NCBI GenBank assembly: GCA_003551745.1
Contig: PUNI01000366.1
Coordinates: forward strand, 1 to 6,845
Direction: 5' to 3'
Length of the DNA: 6,845 bases
Source: Paracoccaceae bacterium
GTDB lineage: Bacteria; Pseudomonadota; Alphaproteobacteria; Rhodobacterales; Rhodobacteraceae
Shown here: positions 1 through 6,191 of the stretch, piece by piece
Numbering within the stretch: position 1 is the first letter of the stretch
How the letters are laid out: each line of letters starts with the position of its first letter
Translations under genes and position numbers: made by a program
The notes under the pieces: generated by a model
What the model saw: only the letters and a program-made list of their open reading frames with translations
Told to the model about the DNA's origin: nothing
Database searches by the model: none

Positions 1-1340
1 CGGCTCTCATCGGGCAGCACCTGGCCCGCCGCGACGGCCAGCTCGGCCGTCAGCGCCCGGGTCGGCGCCTGGTTCTCGACCACGCCGATCACCCGGGCGG
101 TGACACGGGCCGCCCCCTGGGGCGCCGGCACGGCGAAATCGGCGGCGGTGAGCGCCCGGCCCAGATGCACGGTGCGGCGCACCTCCTGGGGCCAGTCCAG
201 ATGCGGGCAGGTCGCGAGCAACCGCCCCTCCTCGGCCACCAGCCGCCCGCGCGCCCAGACCTTGCGGATGGGCAGTTCGCGGAGATCGTCGGTGAGGATC
301 ATGTCGGCCCGCCGGCCCGGCGCGATGGAGCCCACCTCGCGCTCCATCCCGAAATGCGTCGCCGTGTTGATCGTCGCCATCTGCAGCGCCACCAGCGGGT
401 CGGCGCCGCAATCGATGGCGTGGCGGAGGACGCGGTTCATGTGCCCGTCGCGCACCAGCGTGCCGGAGTGGCAATCGTCGGTGCAGAGGATCATGTTGCG
501 CGGGTCGAGCCCCTTCTCGGTGACGGCGGTGATCTGCGCCTTGACGTCGTACCAGGCCGAGCCGAGGCGGATCATCGCCCGCATCCCCTGGCGCATCCGG
601 GCAATGGCGTCCTCCTCGCGGGTGCCCTCGTGGTCGTCGGCCGGCCCGCCGGCGGCATAGGCGTGGAAGGCCGGGCCGAGGTCGGGCGAGGCGTAATGCC
701 CGCCGATCACCTTGCCGGCCGCCGCGGTGGCCGCCATCTCGGCCAGCATCTTGGCGTCACCGGCGATCACGCCGGGGAAGTTCATCATCTCGCCGAGGCC
801 CACGATGCCGGGCCAGCGCATCGCCTCGGCCACGTCCTCGGGGCCGATCTCCTGCCCGGTGGTCTCCAGCCCCGGCGCCGAGGGTGCGCAGGAGGGCATC
901 TGAACGAAGATGCTGACGGGCTGCATCAGCGCCTCGTCATGCATCAGCCGCACGCCGCGCAGGCCAAGGACATTCGCGATCTCGTGGGGATCGACGAACA
1001 TCGTCGTCGTGCCGTGCGGGATCACGGCTGCGGCGAATTCCGCCGGCGTCAGCATGCCGGATTCGATATGCATGTGCCCGTCGCAGAGACCCGGGATCAG
1101 GAAGGCGCCGCCGGCGTCGACCACCTCGGTGTCTGCGCCGATGCAATGGCCCGCATCGGGGCCGACATAGGCGAAGCGCCCGGCGGTGACGGCCAGCTCC
1201 CAGTCGAGCACCTCGCGCGTGTGCACGCTGACGACCCGGCCGCCGCGGATCACCAGATCTGCCGGCGCGCGCCCCGCCGCGACAGCGATGAGCCGCGCGG
1301 CCAGGTCTGCCCAGGCGTCCGGGGGTGCGTGATCCGACAT
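1..1340 (-). CDS. ade: Adenine deaminase-like amidohydrolase (C-terminus cut off by window edge)
   Basis: Reading the minus strand from the ATG at 1340-1338 gives 446 uninterrupted codons to the window edge. Family members are usually about 550-600 residues, so the C-terminal quarter is missing here. By family it hydrolyses adenine to hypoxanthine and ammonia in cytoplasmic purine salvage, using a metal centre. Seen in the sequence: the first metal motif GHMHIES (His89, His91), VDPHEIAN (116-123), the bridging glutamate motif LGEMMN (Glu184), GGHYAS (His215), DDHE (235-238) and the catalytic-aspartate motif CTDDCH (Asp288). The start of the C-terminal adenine-deaminase domain is visible as VRRTVHLGRALTAADF and VIGVVENQAPTRAL. 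The region around 213-240 reads GGHYASPDLG rather than the DGHAPGL-type of E. coli Ade, so this is a divergent subfamily. The substrate is inferred, not shown. The ATG has only a weak GGGG-type ribosome site. The gene lies 75 bases downstream of the cytochrome gene on the same strand. Confidence 0.85.
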   Translation of the reverse strand, partial: MSDHAPPDAWADLAARLIAVAAGRAPADLVIRGGRVVSVHTREVLDWELAVTAGRFAYVGPDAGHCIGADTEVVDAGGAFLIPGLCDGHMHIESGMLTPAEFAAAVIPHGTTTMFVDPHEIANVLGLRGVRLMHDEALMQPVSIFVQMPSCAPSAPGLETTGQEIGPEDVAEAMRWPGIVGLGEMMNFPGVIAGDAKMLAEMAATAAAGKVIGGHYASPDLGPAFHAYAAGGPADDHEGTREEDAIARMRQGMRAMIRLGSAWYDVKAQITAVTEKGLDPRNMILCTDDCHSGTLVRDGHMNRVLRHAIDCGADPLVALQMATINTATHFGMEREVGSIAPGRRADMILTDDLRELPIRKVWARGRLVAEEGRLLATCPHLDWPQEVRRTVHLGRALTAADFAVPAPQGAARVTARVIGVVENQAPTRALTAELAVAAGQVLPDES

Positions 1341-1354
1341 GCCCCAAGGTGGCC

Positions 1355-1398
1355 CGGGCCGCGCGCGGTCGCAAGCCCCTTGCGGGGGCTTCGGCCCG
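1355..1398 (-). terminator. Nested inverted repeat between cytochrome and ade genes (possible terminator)
   Basis: An inner 7-bp perfect stem pairs 1373-1379 (AAGCCCC) with 1385-1391 (GGGGCTT) around a 5-base loop. An outer 7-bp arm pairs 1355-1361 (CGGGCCG) with 1392-1398 (CGGCCCG), with an 11-base bulge on one side. It begins 17 bases past the cytochrome stop codon. There is no run of T on the minus strand after the stem, so intrinsic termination is uncertain. It could equally stabilise the 3' end of the message or attenuate ade. Confidence 0.35.
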
Positions 1399-1415
1399 CG
1401 CTTGCCGATGCCGGC

Positions 1416-1871
1416 CTATTCCTGGATCGTTTCGAGATAGAGCGCCAGCGCCATCACCCGCCCGCGCGCCTCCAGGGCGCTGCCATAGAGCCCCATGTAA
1501 AACCCCGACGGCTCGGCAAAGACCGCGCCCCAGACAGGCATCGGCCCGCCATGGGCGCGCCGGCCGGTTCGCCCGTCGATCGTGTGGACCACATCGAGCA
1601 TAGGGAAGACACCGTCGTTGCGCGCGGCAAGGCCGACGAGATCGGGCACGGCCACGGTCAGAAGGCCGCCGAGCGGGCCATCGCCCCGCGCCTCGGTCCC
1701 GTGGCAACTGGCACAATTCTCGGCGTAGAGTTCCGCACCGATCTCAAGCGCCGACGGGCCCGGCCCCGGCCCCTCCAGCACCCGTGCGCCGGGAAATGCC
1801 GCGTCATTTCCGGCCGCCAGCCCCGGCAGCACGGTCAGCACCACAAGCAGCGCTGCTGCCCCCTTCTGCAT
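1416..1871 (-). CDS. Small exported class I c-type cytochrome (151 aa)
   Basis: This is a monohaem c-type cytochrome exported to the periplasm, where it would carry electrons. Its redox partner is not known. The chosen start at 1871 gives a typical Sec signal peptide: MQKG, then a hydrophobic stretch (residues 5-19), with likely cleavage near LAA/GND at about 20. It has a good GGGAGG ribosome site five bases upstream. A longer frame opening at 1928 adds 19 residues of arginine- and histidine-rich sequence that would spoil the signal peptide. The haem attachment site is CASCH (residues 53-57). The likely sixth haem ligand is Met111 in GGPMPVWG, followed by a C-terminal helix (LEARGRVMALALYLETIQE). 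The gene starts 66 bases after the mtaB stop and so probably belongs to the dapF-mtaB operon, although the functions are unrelated. It lacks a C-terminal membrane anchor. Family assignment is secure; the specific role is not. Confidence 0.88.
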   Translation of the reverse strand: MQKGAAALLVVLTVLPGLAAGNDAAFPGARVLEGPGPGPSALEIGAELYAENCASCHGTEARGDGPLGGLLTVAVPDLVGLAARNDGVFPMLDVVHTIDGRTGRRAHGGPMPVWGAVFAEPSGFYMGLYGSALEARGRVMALALYLETIQE

Positions 1872-1876
1872 GAAAG

Positions 1877-1882
1877 CCTCCC
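1877..1882 (-). promoter_or_regulatory. Ribosome binding site deciding the cytochrome start
   Basis: Reads GGGAGG on the minus strand, five bases before the ATG at 1871. It supports the shorter, signal-peptide-bearing start over the in-frame ATG at 1928. Confidence 0.7.
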
Positions 1883-1937
1883 TCTCCGCGACGCCTCGAG
1901 CATGCCGGAAAGGCGGGCCATGGCGCAAGGCCGGGCC

Positions 1938-3212
1938 CTAGGCGATCAGCGCCCGCCCGTCATGGCCCGTCGGCTCCAGCGCAACGATGGCCCCCACCGG
2001 ATGCCCGGCCGTCGTGCGCAGCTCGGCGAAGTGCTCGGTGCGACCGAGCTGCGGGCCTTCCATGAGCACCCGCTGGCTGCGGCCCAGCTGCGCGGCGAGA
2101 TGCCGCACAAGCGCCCCCTGCCCGGCGGCGCGCAGCCGCGCCGCCCGCGCGCGGATGACCGGGCCCGGCAGCTGCGGCATGCGCGCCGCCGGCGTGCCTT
2201 GGCGGGGGCTGAACGGAAACACATGCAGGAAGGTCAGCCCGCAGTCCTCGACCAGAGCGAGGGTATTCTCGAAGGCCGCCTCGGTCTCGGTGGGAAACCC
2301 CGCGATGAGGTCGGCACCGAAGGCGATGTCGGGCCGCAGGCGGCGGGCCTCCTCGCAGAAGGCGATGGCCTCCTCGCGCAGATGGCGCCGCTTCATCCGC
2401 TTCAGGATCAGATCGTCGCCGTGCTGCAGGCTGAGATGCAGATGCGGCATCAGCCGCGGCTCGGTGGCGATGGCCTCCATCAGGGCCGGGTCGGCCTCGA
2501 TGGAATCGATCGAGCTTATCCGCAGGCGCGGCAGGTCGGGCACCAGCCGCAGGATGCGCCGCACCAGATCGCCCAGCCGCGGCGCGCCGGGAAGGTCGGC
2601 GCCCCAACTGGTCAGGTCGACGCCGGTCAGCACCACCTCGTTGTAGCCCGCCGCCACCAGCCGGCCGATTTGCTCGACCACCACGCCCGCAGGGACCGAG
2701 CGCGAGTTGCCCCGGCCGTAGGGGATGATGCAGAAGGTGCAGCGGTGGTCGCAGCCGTTCTGGACCTGCACATAGGCGCGCGCGCGGGTGCCGAAGCCGT
2801 CGATCAGATGGCCGGCGGTCTCGCGGACGGACATGATGTCGTCGACCTGCACGCGCTCGGTCGCCCCGATCAGTTCGGGGGCGAGACCAGCCCATATCTC
2901 GGCGCGCATCTTCTCGGCATTGCCGATGACATGGGAGACCTCGGGCATGGCGGCGAAGGTGGCGGGCTCGACCTGCGCGGCACAGCCGGTGACGATGACG
3001 GCGGCGCCGGGGTTCTCGCGAGCGAGCCTGCGGATCTCCTGCCGCGCCTTGCGCACGGCCTCGGCCGTCACCGCGCAGGTGTTGACGACGACGGCGTGCT
3101 CCACCCCGGCCTCGGCGGCAAGCCGCGTCATCGCCTCGGTCTCGTAGGCATTCAGCCGGCAGCCCAGCGTGGCGAAGACCGGTGGGCGGCCGGGGCGCAG
3201 CGGCGCGTTCAT
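1938..3212 (-). CDS. mtaB: tRNA t6A37 C2-methylthiotransferase MtaB
   Basis: This cytoplasmic radical-SAM enzyme adds a methylthio group to C2 of N6-threonylcarbamoyladenosine at position 37 of ANN-decoding tRNAs, giving ms2t6A. At 424 residues it has the normal length for MtaB. Domains in order: an N-terminal UPF0004 domain whose cluster cysteines are Cys18 (TLGCRLN), Cys46 (NTCAVT) and Cys77 (TGCAAQ); a radical-SAM core with CDHRCTFC (Cys154, Cys158, Cys161) followed by [11 protein letters not shown]; and a C-terminal TRAM-like RNA-binding segment from roughly residue 375 (including [10 protein letters not shown]). The GRGNSRSVP and [12 protein letters not shown] signatures fit MtaB rather than the related MiaB or RimO. 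Its ATG overlaps the dapF stop as ATGA, and a strong GGAGGAG site lies five bases upstream, so translation is probably coupled to dapF. Nothing looks truncated or missing. Confidence 0.95.
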   Translation of the reverse strand: MNAPLRPGRPPVFATLGCRLNAYETEAMTRLAAEAGVEHAVVVNTCAVTAEAVRKARQEIRRLARENPGAAVIVTGCAAQVEPATFAAMPEVSHVIGNAEKMRAEIWAGLAPELIGATERVQVDDIMSVRETAGHLIDGFGTRARAYVQVQNGCDHRCTFCIIPYGRGNSRSVPAGVVVEQIGRLVAAGYNEVVLTGVDLTSWGADLPGAPRLGDLVRRILRLVPDLPRLRISSIDSIEADPALMEAIATEPRLMPHLHLSLQHGDDLILKRMKRRHLREEAIAFCEEARRLRPDIAFGADLIAGFPTETEAAFENTLALVEDCGLTFLHVFPFSPRQGTPAARMPQLPGPVIRARAARLRAAGQGALVRHLAAQLGRSQRVLMEGPQLGRTEHFAELRTTAGHPVGAIVALEPTGHDGRALIA

Positions 3213-4054
3213 CGCAGCTCCTCCATAAACGCCGCCGTCAGCACCCCGTCGAAGACATGCGCCGTCGGCCCGGAAAGCCAGACGCCGTCATCGCGCCAGT
3301 CCACCTCCAACTGCCCGCCATCCACCTGCACCGTCATCCGCCGCCCGGTGAGCCCGCGCCGCGCCGTCGCCACCGCCGCCGCGCAGGCGCAGGAGCCGGA
3401 GGCCAGCGTGATGCCCGTGCCACGCTCCCAGATCCGCAGCCGGATGGCGTCACGCGCCCGCACCTCGACCAGCTCGACATTGGTGCGCTCGGGAAACAGC
3501 GGATGGGCCTCGTGCGCGGCACCGAAGCTGGCAAGGTCGAGGGCCTCGGCATCCTCGACGACGAAGCTGCAGTGCGGATTGCCCATGCCGGTGGCCACGG
3601 GATCGCCCGGAATGGGCAGGTGCAGCGTGTCCACGTCCTGCGCCAGGGGGATGTCGCGCCAGCCGGTCAGCGGCACGCCCATGTTGACCTGCACATGCCC
3701 GTCGGCGCCGCGCCGCGCCTCCAGCCGCCCGCGCCCGGTCCGGATCGTCAGGGCGGCCCGCCCGGTGCGGCCCATCTCGGCGGCGGCGATGCAGCGCGTG
3801 GCGTTGCCGCAGGCGGCCGAGGCCGAGCCGTCCGGGTTCCAAAAACGCAGGGTCAGGTCCTCGCCGTCGGATCCGTCGTCGATCGCGGCGAGCTGGTCGA
3901 AGCCCACGCCGCGATGCCGGTCGCCCAGAGCGCGCACCAGAGCGGTGGGCAACGCAACGGGGGCGGCCCGACGGTCGATCACCACGAAGTCGTTGCCGAG
4001 CCCGTGCATCTTGGCGAAGGCGAGCCCGGCCGGGCCGTGCGGCATCTCACTCAT
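3209..4054 (-). CDS. dapF: Diaminopimelate epimerase DapF, with altered second active-site motif
   Basis: DapF interconverts LL- and meso-2,6-diaminopimelate without a cofactor, using two cysteines, in lysine and peptidoglycan synthesis in the cytoplasm. From the ATG at 4054 the protein is 281 residues, normal for the family. Seen: [13 protein letters not shown] (15-27), the first catalytic motif [15 protein letters not shown] (73-87, catalytic Cys82) matching the family signature, GNPHC (158-162), RTNVE (190-194) and WERGTG (208-213). Odd point: the second motif, normally ACG(S/T)GACA, reads ASGSCACA (218-225). Ser219 stands where the second catalytic cysteine should be, and extra cysteines sit at 222 and 224. 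Epimerase activity is therefore inferred rather than certain. Start choice: 4054 (MSEMPH) or 4045 (MPHGPAG) are both possible, neither with a strong ribosome site; the longer frame to 4132 adds an unlikely N-terminus. The stop overlaps the mtaB start as ATGA. An approximately 450-base gap precedes the gene, so it probably begins an operon. Confidence 0.9.
   Translation of the reverse strand: MSEMPHGPAGLAFAKMHGLGNDFVVIDRRAAPVALPTALVRALGDRHRGVGFDQLAAIDDGSDGEDLTLRFWNPDGSASAACGNATRCIAAAEMGRTGRAALTIRTGRGRLEARRGADGHVQVNMGVPLTGWRDIPLAQDVDTLHLPIPGDPVATGMGNPHCSFVVEDAEALDLASFGAAHEAHPLFPERTNVELVEVRARDAIRLRIWERGTGITLASGSCACAAAVATARRGLTGRRMTVQVDGGQLEVDWRDDGVWLSGPTAHVFDGVLTAAFMEELR
3218..3224 (-). promoter_or_regulatory. 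Strong ribosome binding site of mtaB inside the dapF 3' end
   Basis: GGAGGAG on the minus strand, five bases before the mtaB ATG. It is embedded in the last codons of dapF (coding for MEEL). This fixes the mtaB start at 3212 and supports translational coupling. Confidence 0.75.
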
Positions 4055-4090
4055 GATCGCGCATATACTGCGGCCGACGTCCTGCCGCCA

Positions 4091-4107
4091 GTGCCGCCCG
4101 GCGGCAC
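4091..4107. repeat. Perfect inverted repeat in the dapF leader
   Basis: GTGCCGC (4091-4097) pairs with GCGGCAC (4101-4107) around a 3-base loop. It lies 37 bases upstream of the dapF start. It could be an mRNA hairpin in the 5' leader or an operator. A second arm pair with the same GTGCC/GGCAC ends follows at 4119-4132. Confidence 0.5.
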
Positions 4108-4118
4108 CGCACAAGCCC

Positions 4119-4132
4119 GTGCCAGCCGGCAC
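4119..4132. repeat. Second GTGCC/GGCAC inverted repeat in the dapF leader
   Basis: GTGCC (4119-4123) and GGCAC (4128-4132) flank a 4-base spacer. It shares arm sequence with the repeat at 4091-4107, so the arms could also pair across the two elements and give alternative structures. Only five base pairs, so chance is possible. Confidence 0.35.
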
Positions 4133-4173
4133 GCCGGAGCCTGTCCTGAAGGGAGTGGGCCTCGCACGGCGCC

Positions 4174-4189
4174 GTCATCTCGGGATGAC
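4174..4189. repeat. Hairpin GTCATC-TCGG-GATGAC
   Basis: A perfect 6-bp inverted repeat with a TCGG (CCGA on the other strand) four-base loop, about 120 bases upstream of dapF. It has no T-run, so it is not an obvious terminator. It could be a protein-binding palindrome. Confidence 0.4.
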
Positions 4190-4450
4190 CGGGAACCCAA
4201 ACGATCGAGGGCGCCATGGCCATCAACGCGCGAGCCGCCCCTGTCCTTCCCGAGCACCGCCGCATCGCATGATCCAGAAACCTGGCTTCTCTGCCAGCTC
4301 CCACCGGATCGATCCCTCTTCCGCCGCACCGTCGATCAAGATCAGCCGCTCCCGTTCGAGGTCGGGCCGGGCCTCGCGCGCGGCGGCGGGGCGTCCGTCA
4401 GTCGGAGACCGTCCGGACCGATTTGCTGGTAAGCGAGGGAGCCCGGCGCG

Positions 4451-4465
4451 CGGCCGACCCGGCCG
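4451..4465 (-). terminator. CGGCCG-ACC-CGGCCG hairpin downstream of the stator operon (weak)
   Basis: Two self-complementary CGGCCG blocks at 4451-4456 and 4460-4465 are separated by three bases, 37 bases beyond the stop codon at 4503. They can form a short, very GC-rich hairpin at the end of the stator mRNA. No T-tract follows on the minus strand. Short GC palindromes are common at this base composition, so confidence is low. Confidence 0.25.
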
Positions 4466-4502
4466 GTGCCGACCGTGGGCCAGAACGGGCAAGCATGGCG
4501 GG

Positions 4503-6188
4503 TCAGCGTTCGGTGAGTTTCAGTTCGATCCGGCGGTTCTGGGCGCGCCCGGCCTCGGTGGCGTTGCTCGCCACGGGGCGGTATTCGCCGAAGCCAGTGG
4601 CGGCGACGCGATCGGGCGGGAAGCCCAGCTCGTCGATCATGTGGCGCACCACCGAGAGCGCGCGGCCCTGGCTCAGTTCCCAGTTGTCGGCGAACTGCCC
4701 GCCGCCGGTCAGCGGCCGGGCATCGGTGTGCCCGTCGACCCGGATGATCCAGTCGATGCTGTCGGGGATCTCCTCCGCCACGTCGCGCAGCAGCTCGACC
4801 ACCCCGGCGATCTGCGCCATGCCTTCCCCGGACAGATCGGCGCTGGCCGGCGGAAACAGCACCTCGGAGGAGAACACGAAGCGGTCGCCCACCACCTGCA
4901 CGCCCTCGCGCCCGGCCAGCACCTCGAGCAGCCGGCCGAAGAACTCCGAGGCATAGGCTTCCAGCCGCTGCGCCTCTTCCTCGAGCCGGCGGCGCTCGGC
5001 CGCCTCCAGCTCGGCGCGGCGGCGTTCCTCGGCGGCGACCCGGGCAAGGGCCACGTTGAGCTGCGCCCCCAGTGCCTGGATCTCCACCTGCTGCTCGAAC
5101 TCGCGGGCCACGGCATCGTCGAGCAGCGCCTGCAACTCGCCAAGCTGCGACGAGAGCTGCGCCACCTGCTGGTTCAGAAGGGCAAGCCGGCGCTGGTCCT
5201 CGGTGCTGCGCGCATCGGCCGTGTCGAGGGCGGTTTCGGCGGCGGCCAGCAACGCCGCCTGTCGCTGCGCCTCGGAAAGCTGCGCGGCGGCGTCCTCGGT
5301 CGCCCGGTCACGCGCCGCCTCGGCGGCGGCCAGCAGCGTGAGCGTCTCCTCGGCCCGCCGCCGCTCGGCCTCCAGCGCCAAGGTCATCGCGGTGAGTTCC
5401 GCCTCGGCGCCGCGCAGCCGCTCGCGCAGGGCCTCGGCGGCCGCCAGCTGGGCGAGCCGCGCGCTTTCCTCCGCGCTGAGCGCGTCCTGCGCCTCGGCCA
5501 GCCGCGACCGCAGCGCCTCGGCCGCCGCGATCTCGGCCAGCCGGGCGGCCTCGGCCTCCCTCAGCGCCGCGTCGCGGGCCGCGAGCGTCTCGGCGAGGGC
5601 CGTGCCCTCGGCCTCGGCCGTCTCCAGACGCGTCAGCAATTCGGCCAGCGTGGCCTCCCGGCCCTCGGCCTCGGCCCGGGCGGCGGCGAGCGCGGCCTCC
5701 ACGGCCTCGGCCTGCGCCGCCGCCAGCCGGGCGGCCTCGGCTTCGGCGTCGCGCTCCGTGCGGAGCTGCGCGAGCGTTACCTCCAACGCCTCCTGCTCGG
5801 ACAGCAGTGCGGCCACCTGTTCCTCGAAGCCGGAGATCCGGTCTTCGGCTTCCGCCAGCGCGGCGCTGCGCTGGGTGAGCTGCGCGGTGAGCCCGGCGAT
5901 CATCGCATCCTGCGCGGCAGCCTGGTCGGCGGCGGCATCAAGGTCGCCCTCCAGCCGGGCCACCTGCGCCCGCGACAGCCCCAACGCATCGGTGAGGCTT
6001 GCCACCTGCGCGGCCAGCGCGTCGAGCTCGGTATCCTGGGTGGTGATCCGTTCGCGCAGCACCGACTGCACGATCATGAAGATCGACAGCACGAAGAACA
6101 GCACCAGCAGGAGCGCCGTCATCGCATCCACGAAGCCCGGCCAGATCGAGGTGCTGACGCGCTGCGTGCCGCGGCGGGACAGCGCCAT
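4503..6188 (-). CDS. MotB/OmpA-like stator subunit with long periplasmic coiled coil (561 aa)
   Basis: This is the likely peptidoglycan-anchored partner of the MotA/ExbB-like protein encoded just upstream. Domains: a short cytoplasmic N-terminus (1-17); one membrane helix (about 19-42, FVDAMTALLLVLFFVLSIFM) carrying Asp21 where MotB, ExbD and ZorB have their proton-binding aspartate; an Ala/Glu/Arg-rich coiled coil (about 48-425) without a single proline; and an OmpA/MotB C-terminal domain (about 430-561). That domain has VDGHTDARPL (Asp489), DNWELSQGRA (501-510, Arg509), GFGEYRPVASN and NRRIE, the residues that bind diaminopimelate in this fold. The SNWELS-type spacing is MotB-like. E. coli MotB is about 308 residues, so the coiled coil is the main extra. 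The ATG lies three bases after the upstream stop, implying translational coupling. I would call it a MotB-like envelope protein, not a proven flagellar motor part. Confidence 0.88.
   Translation of the reverse strand: MALSRRGTQRVSTSIWPGFVDAMTALLLVLFFVLSIFMIVQSVLRERITTQDTELDALAAQVASLTDALGLSRAQVARLEGDLDAAADQAAAQDAMIAGLTAQLTQRSAALAEAEDRISGFEEQVAALLSEQEALEVTLAQLRTERDAEAEAARLAAAQAEAVEAALAAARAEAEGREATLAELLTRLETAEAEGTALAETLAARDAALREAEAARLAEIAAAEALRSRLAEAQDALSAEESARLAQLAAAEALRERLRGAEAELTAMTLALEAERRRAEETLTLLAAAEAARDRATEDAAAQLSEAQRQAALLAAAETALDTADARSTEDQRRLALLNQQVAQLSSQLGELQALLDDAVAREFEQQVEIQALGAQLNVALARVAAEERRRAELEAAERRRLEEEAQRLEAYASEFFGRLLEVLAGREGVQVVGDRFVFSSEVLFPPASADLSGEGMAQIAGVVELLRDVAEEIPDSIDWIIRVDGHTDARPLTGGGQFADNWELSQGRALSVVRHMIDELGFPPDRVAATGFGEYRPVASNATEAGRAQNRRIELKLTER
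5381..5551 (-). repeat. 28-residue internal repeat in the coiled coil
   Basis: Residues 213-234 (EAARLAEIAAAEALRSRLAEAQ in outline) and 241-262 (ESARLAQLAAAEALRERLRG in outline) match at most positions and are offset by exactly 28 residues, i.e. four heptads. A second, weaker pair (LLAAAEAARDRA at 285-296 and LLAAAETALDTA at 313-324) has the same 28-residue offset. This suggests growth of the rod by duplication of a four-heptad unit. Confidence 0.6.
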
Positions 6189-6191
6189 CGC

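Larger units (their letters stand above)
4055..4502. other. Gap without a convincing gene between the stator operon and dapF
   Basis: This 448-base stretch holds only short frames with no recognisable domain. The most protein-like piece is on the minus strand at about 4270-4380, reading LERERLILIDGAAEE and then IRWELAEKPGFWIM. It lacks a good start or ribosome site and ends at 4223, so it may be chance or the remnant of a decayed gene. The region carries several inverted repeats, listed separately. It should contain the dapF promoter, but I could not pick out a convincing -35/-10 pair: a TATATG at about 4061-4066 on the minus strand has no good -35 partner. No tRNA-like cloverleaf was seen. 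Confidence 0.6.

Noticed and set aside
1341..1418. The cytochrome and ade share a reading frame, separated by one TAG and 25 open codons, so read-through could make a fusion.
   Set aside because: An open stretch of 25 codons is expected by chance at this GC content, ade has its own ATG, and a secreted cytochrome fused to a cytoplasmic deaminase makes no biological sense. No read-through signal is seen.
937..1716. Minus-strand open frame of 259 codons spanning ade and the cytochrome.
   Set aside because: Out of frame with both genes, Arg/Pro-rich, no motif; the ade and cytochrome frames carry the conserved metal and haem motifs.
4045..4132. Longer dapF start at 4132.
   Set aside because: The extra 26 residues are not conserved-looking and there is no better ribosome site; the family N-terminus (KMHGLGNDF) begins shortly after 4054.
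4346..4372. GTTCGAG resembling a tRNA T-loop.
   Set aside because: The flanking bases do not pair as a T-arm and no acceptor, D or anticodon arm can be built around it.
3182..4432. Plus-strand open frame of 416 codons opposite dapF and the gap.
   Set aside because: Rich in Gly, Pro, Arg and His with no recognisable family, and it lies antisense to a well-supported dapF. The long frame follows from high GC.
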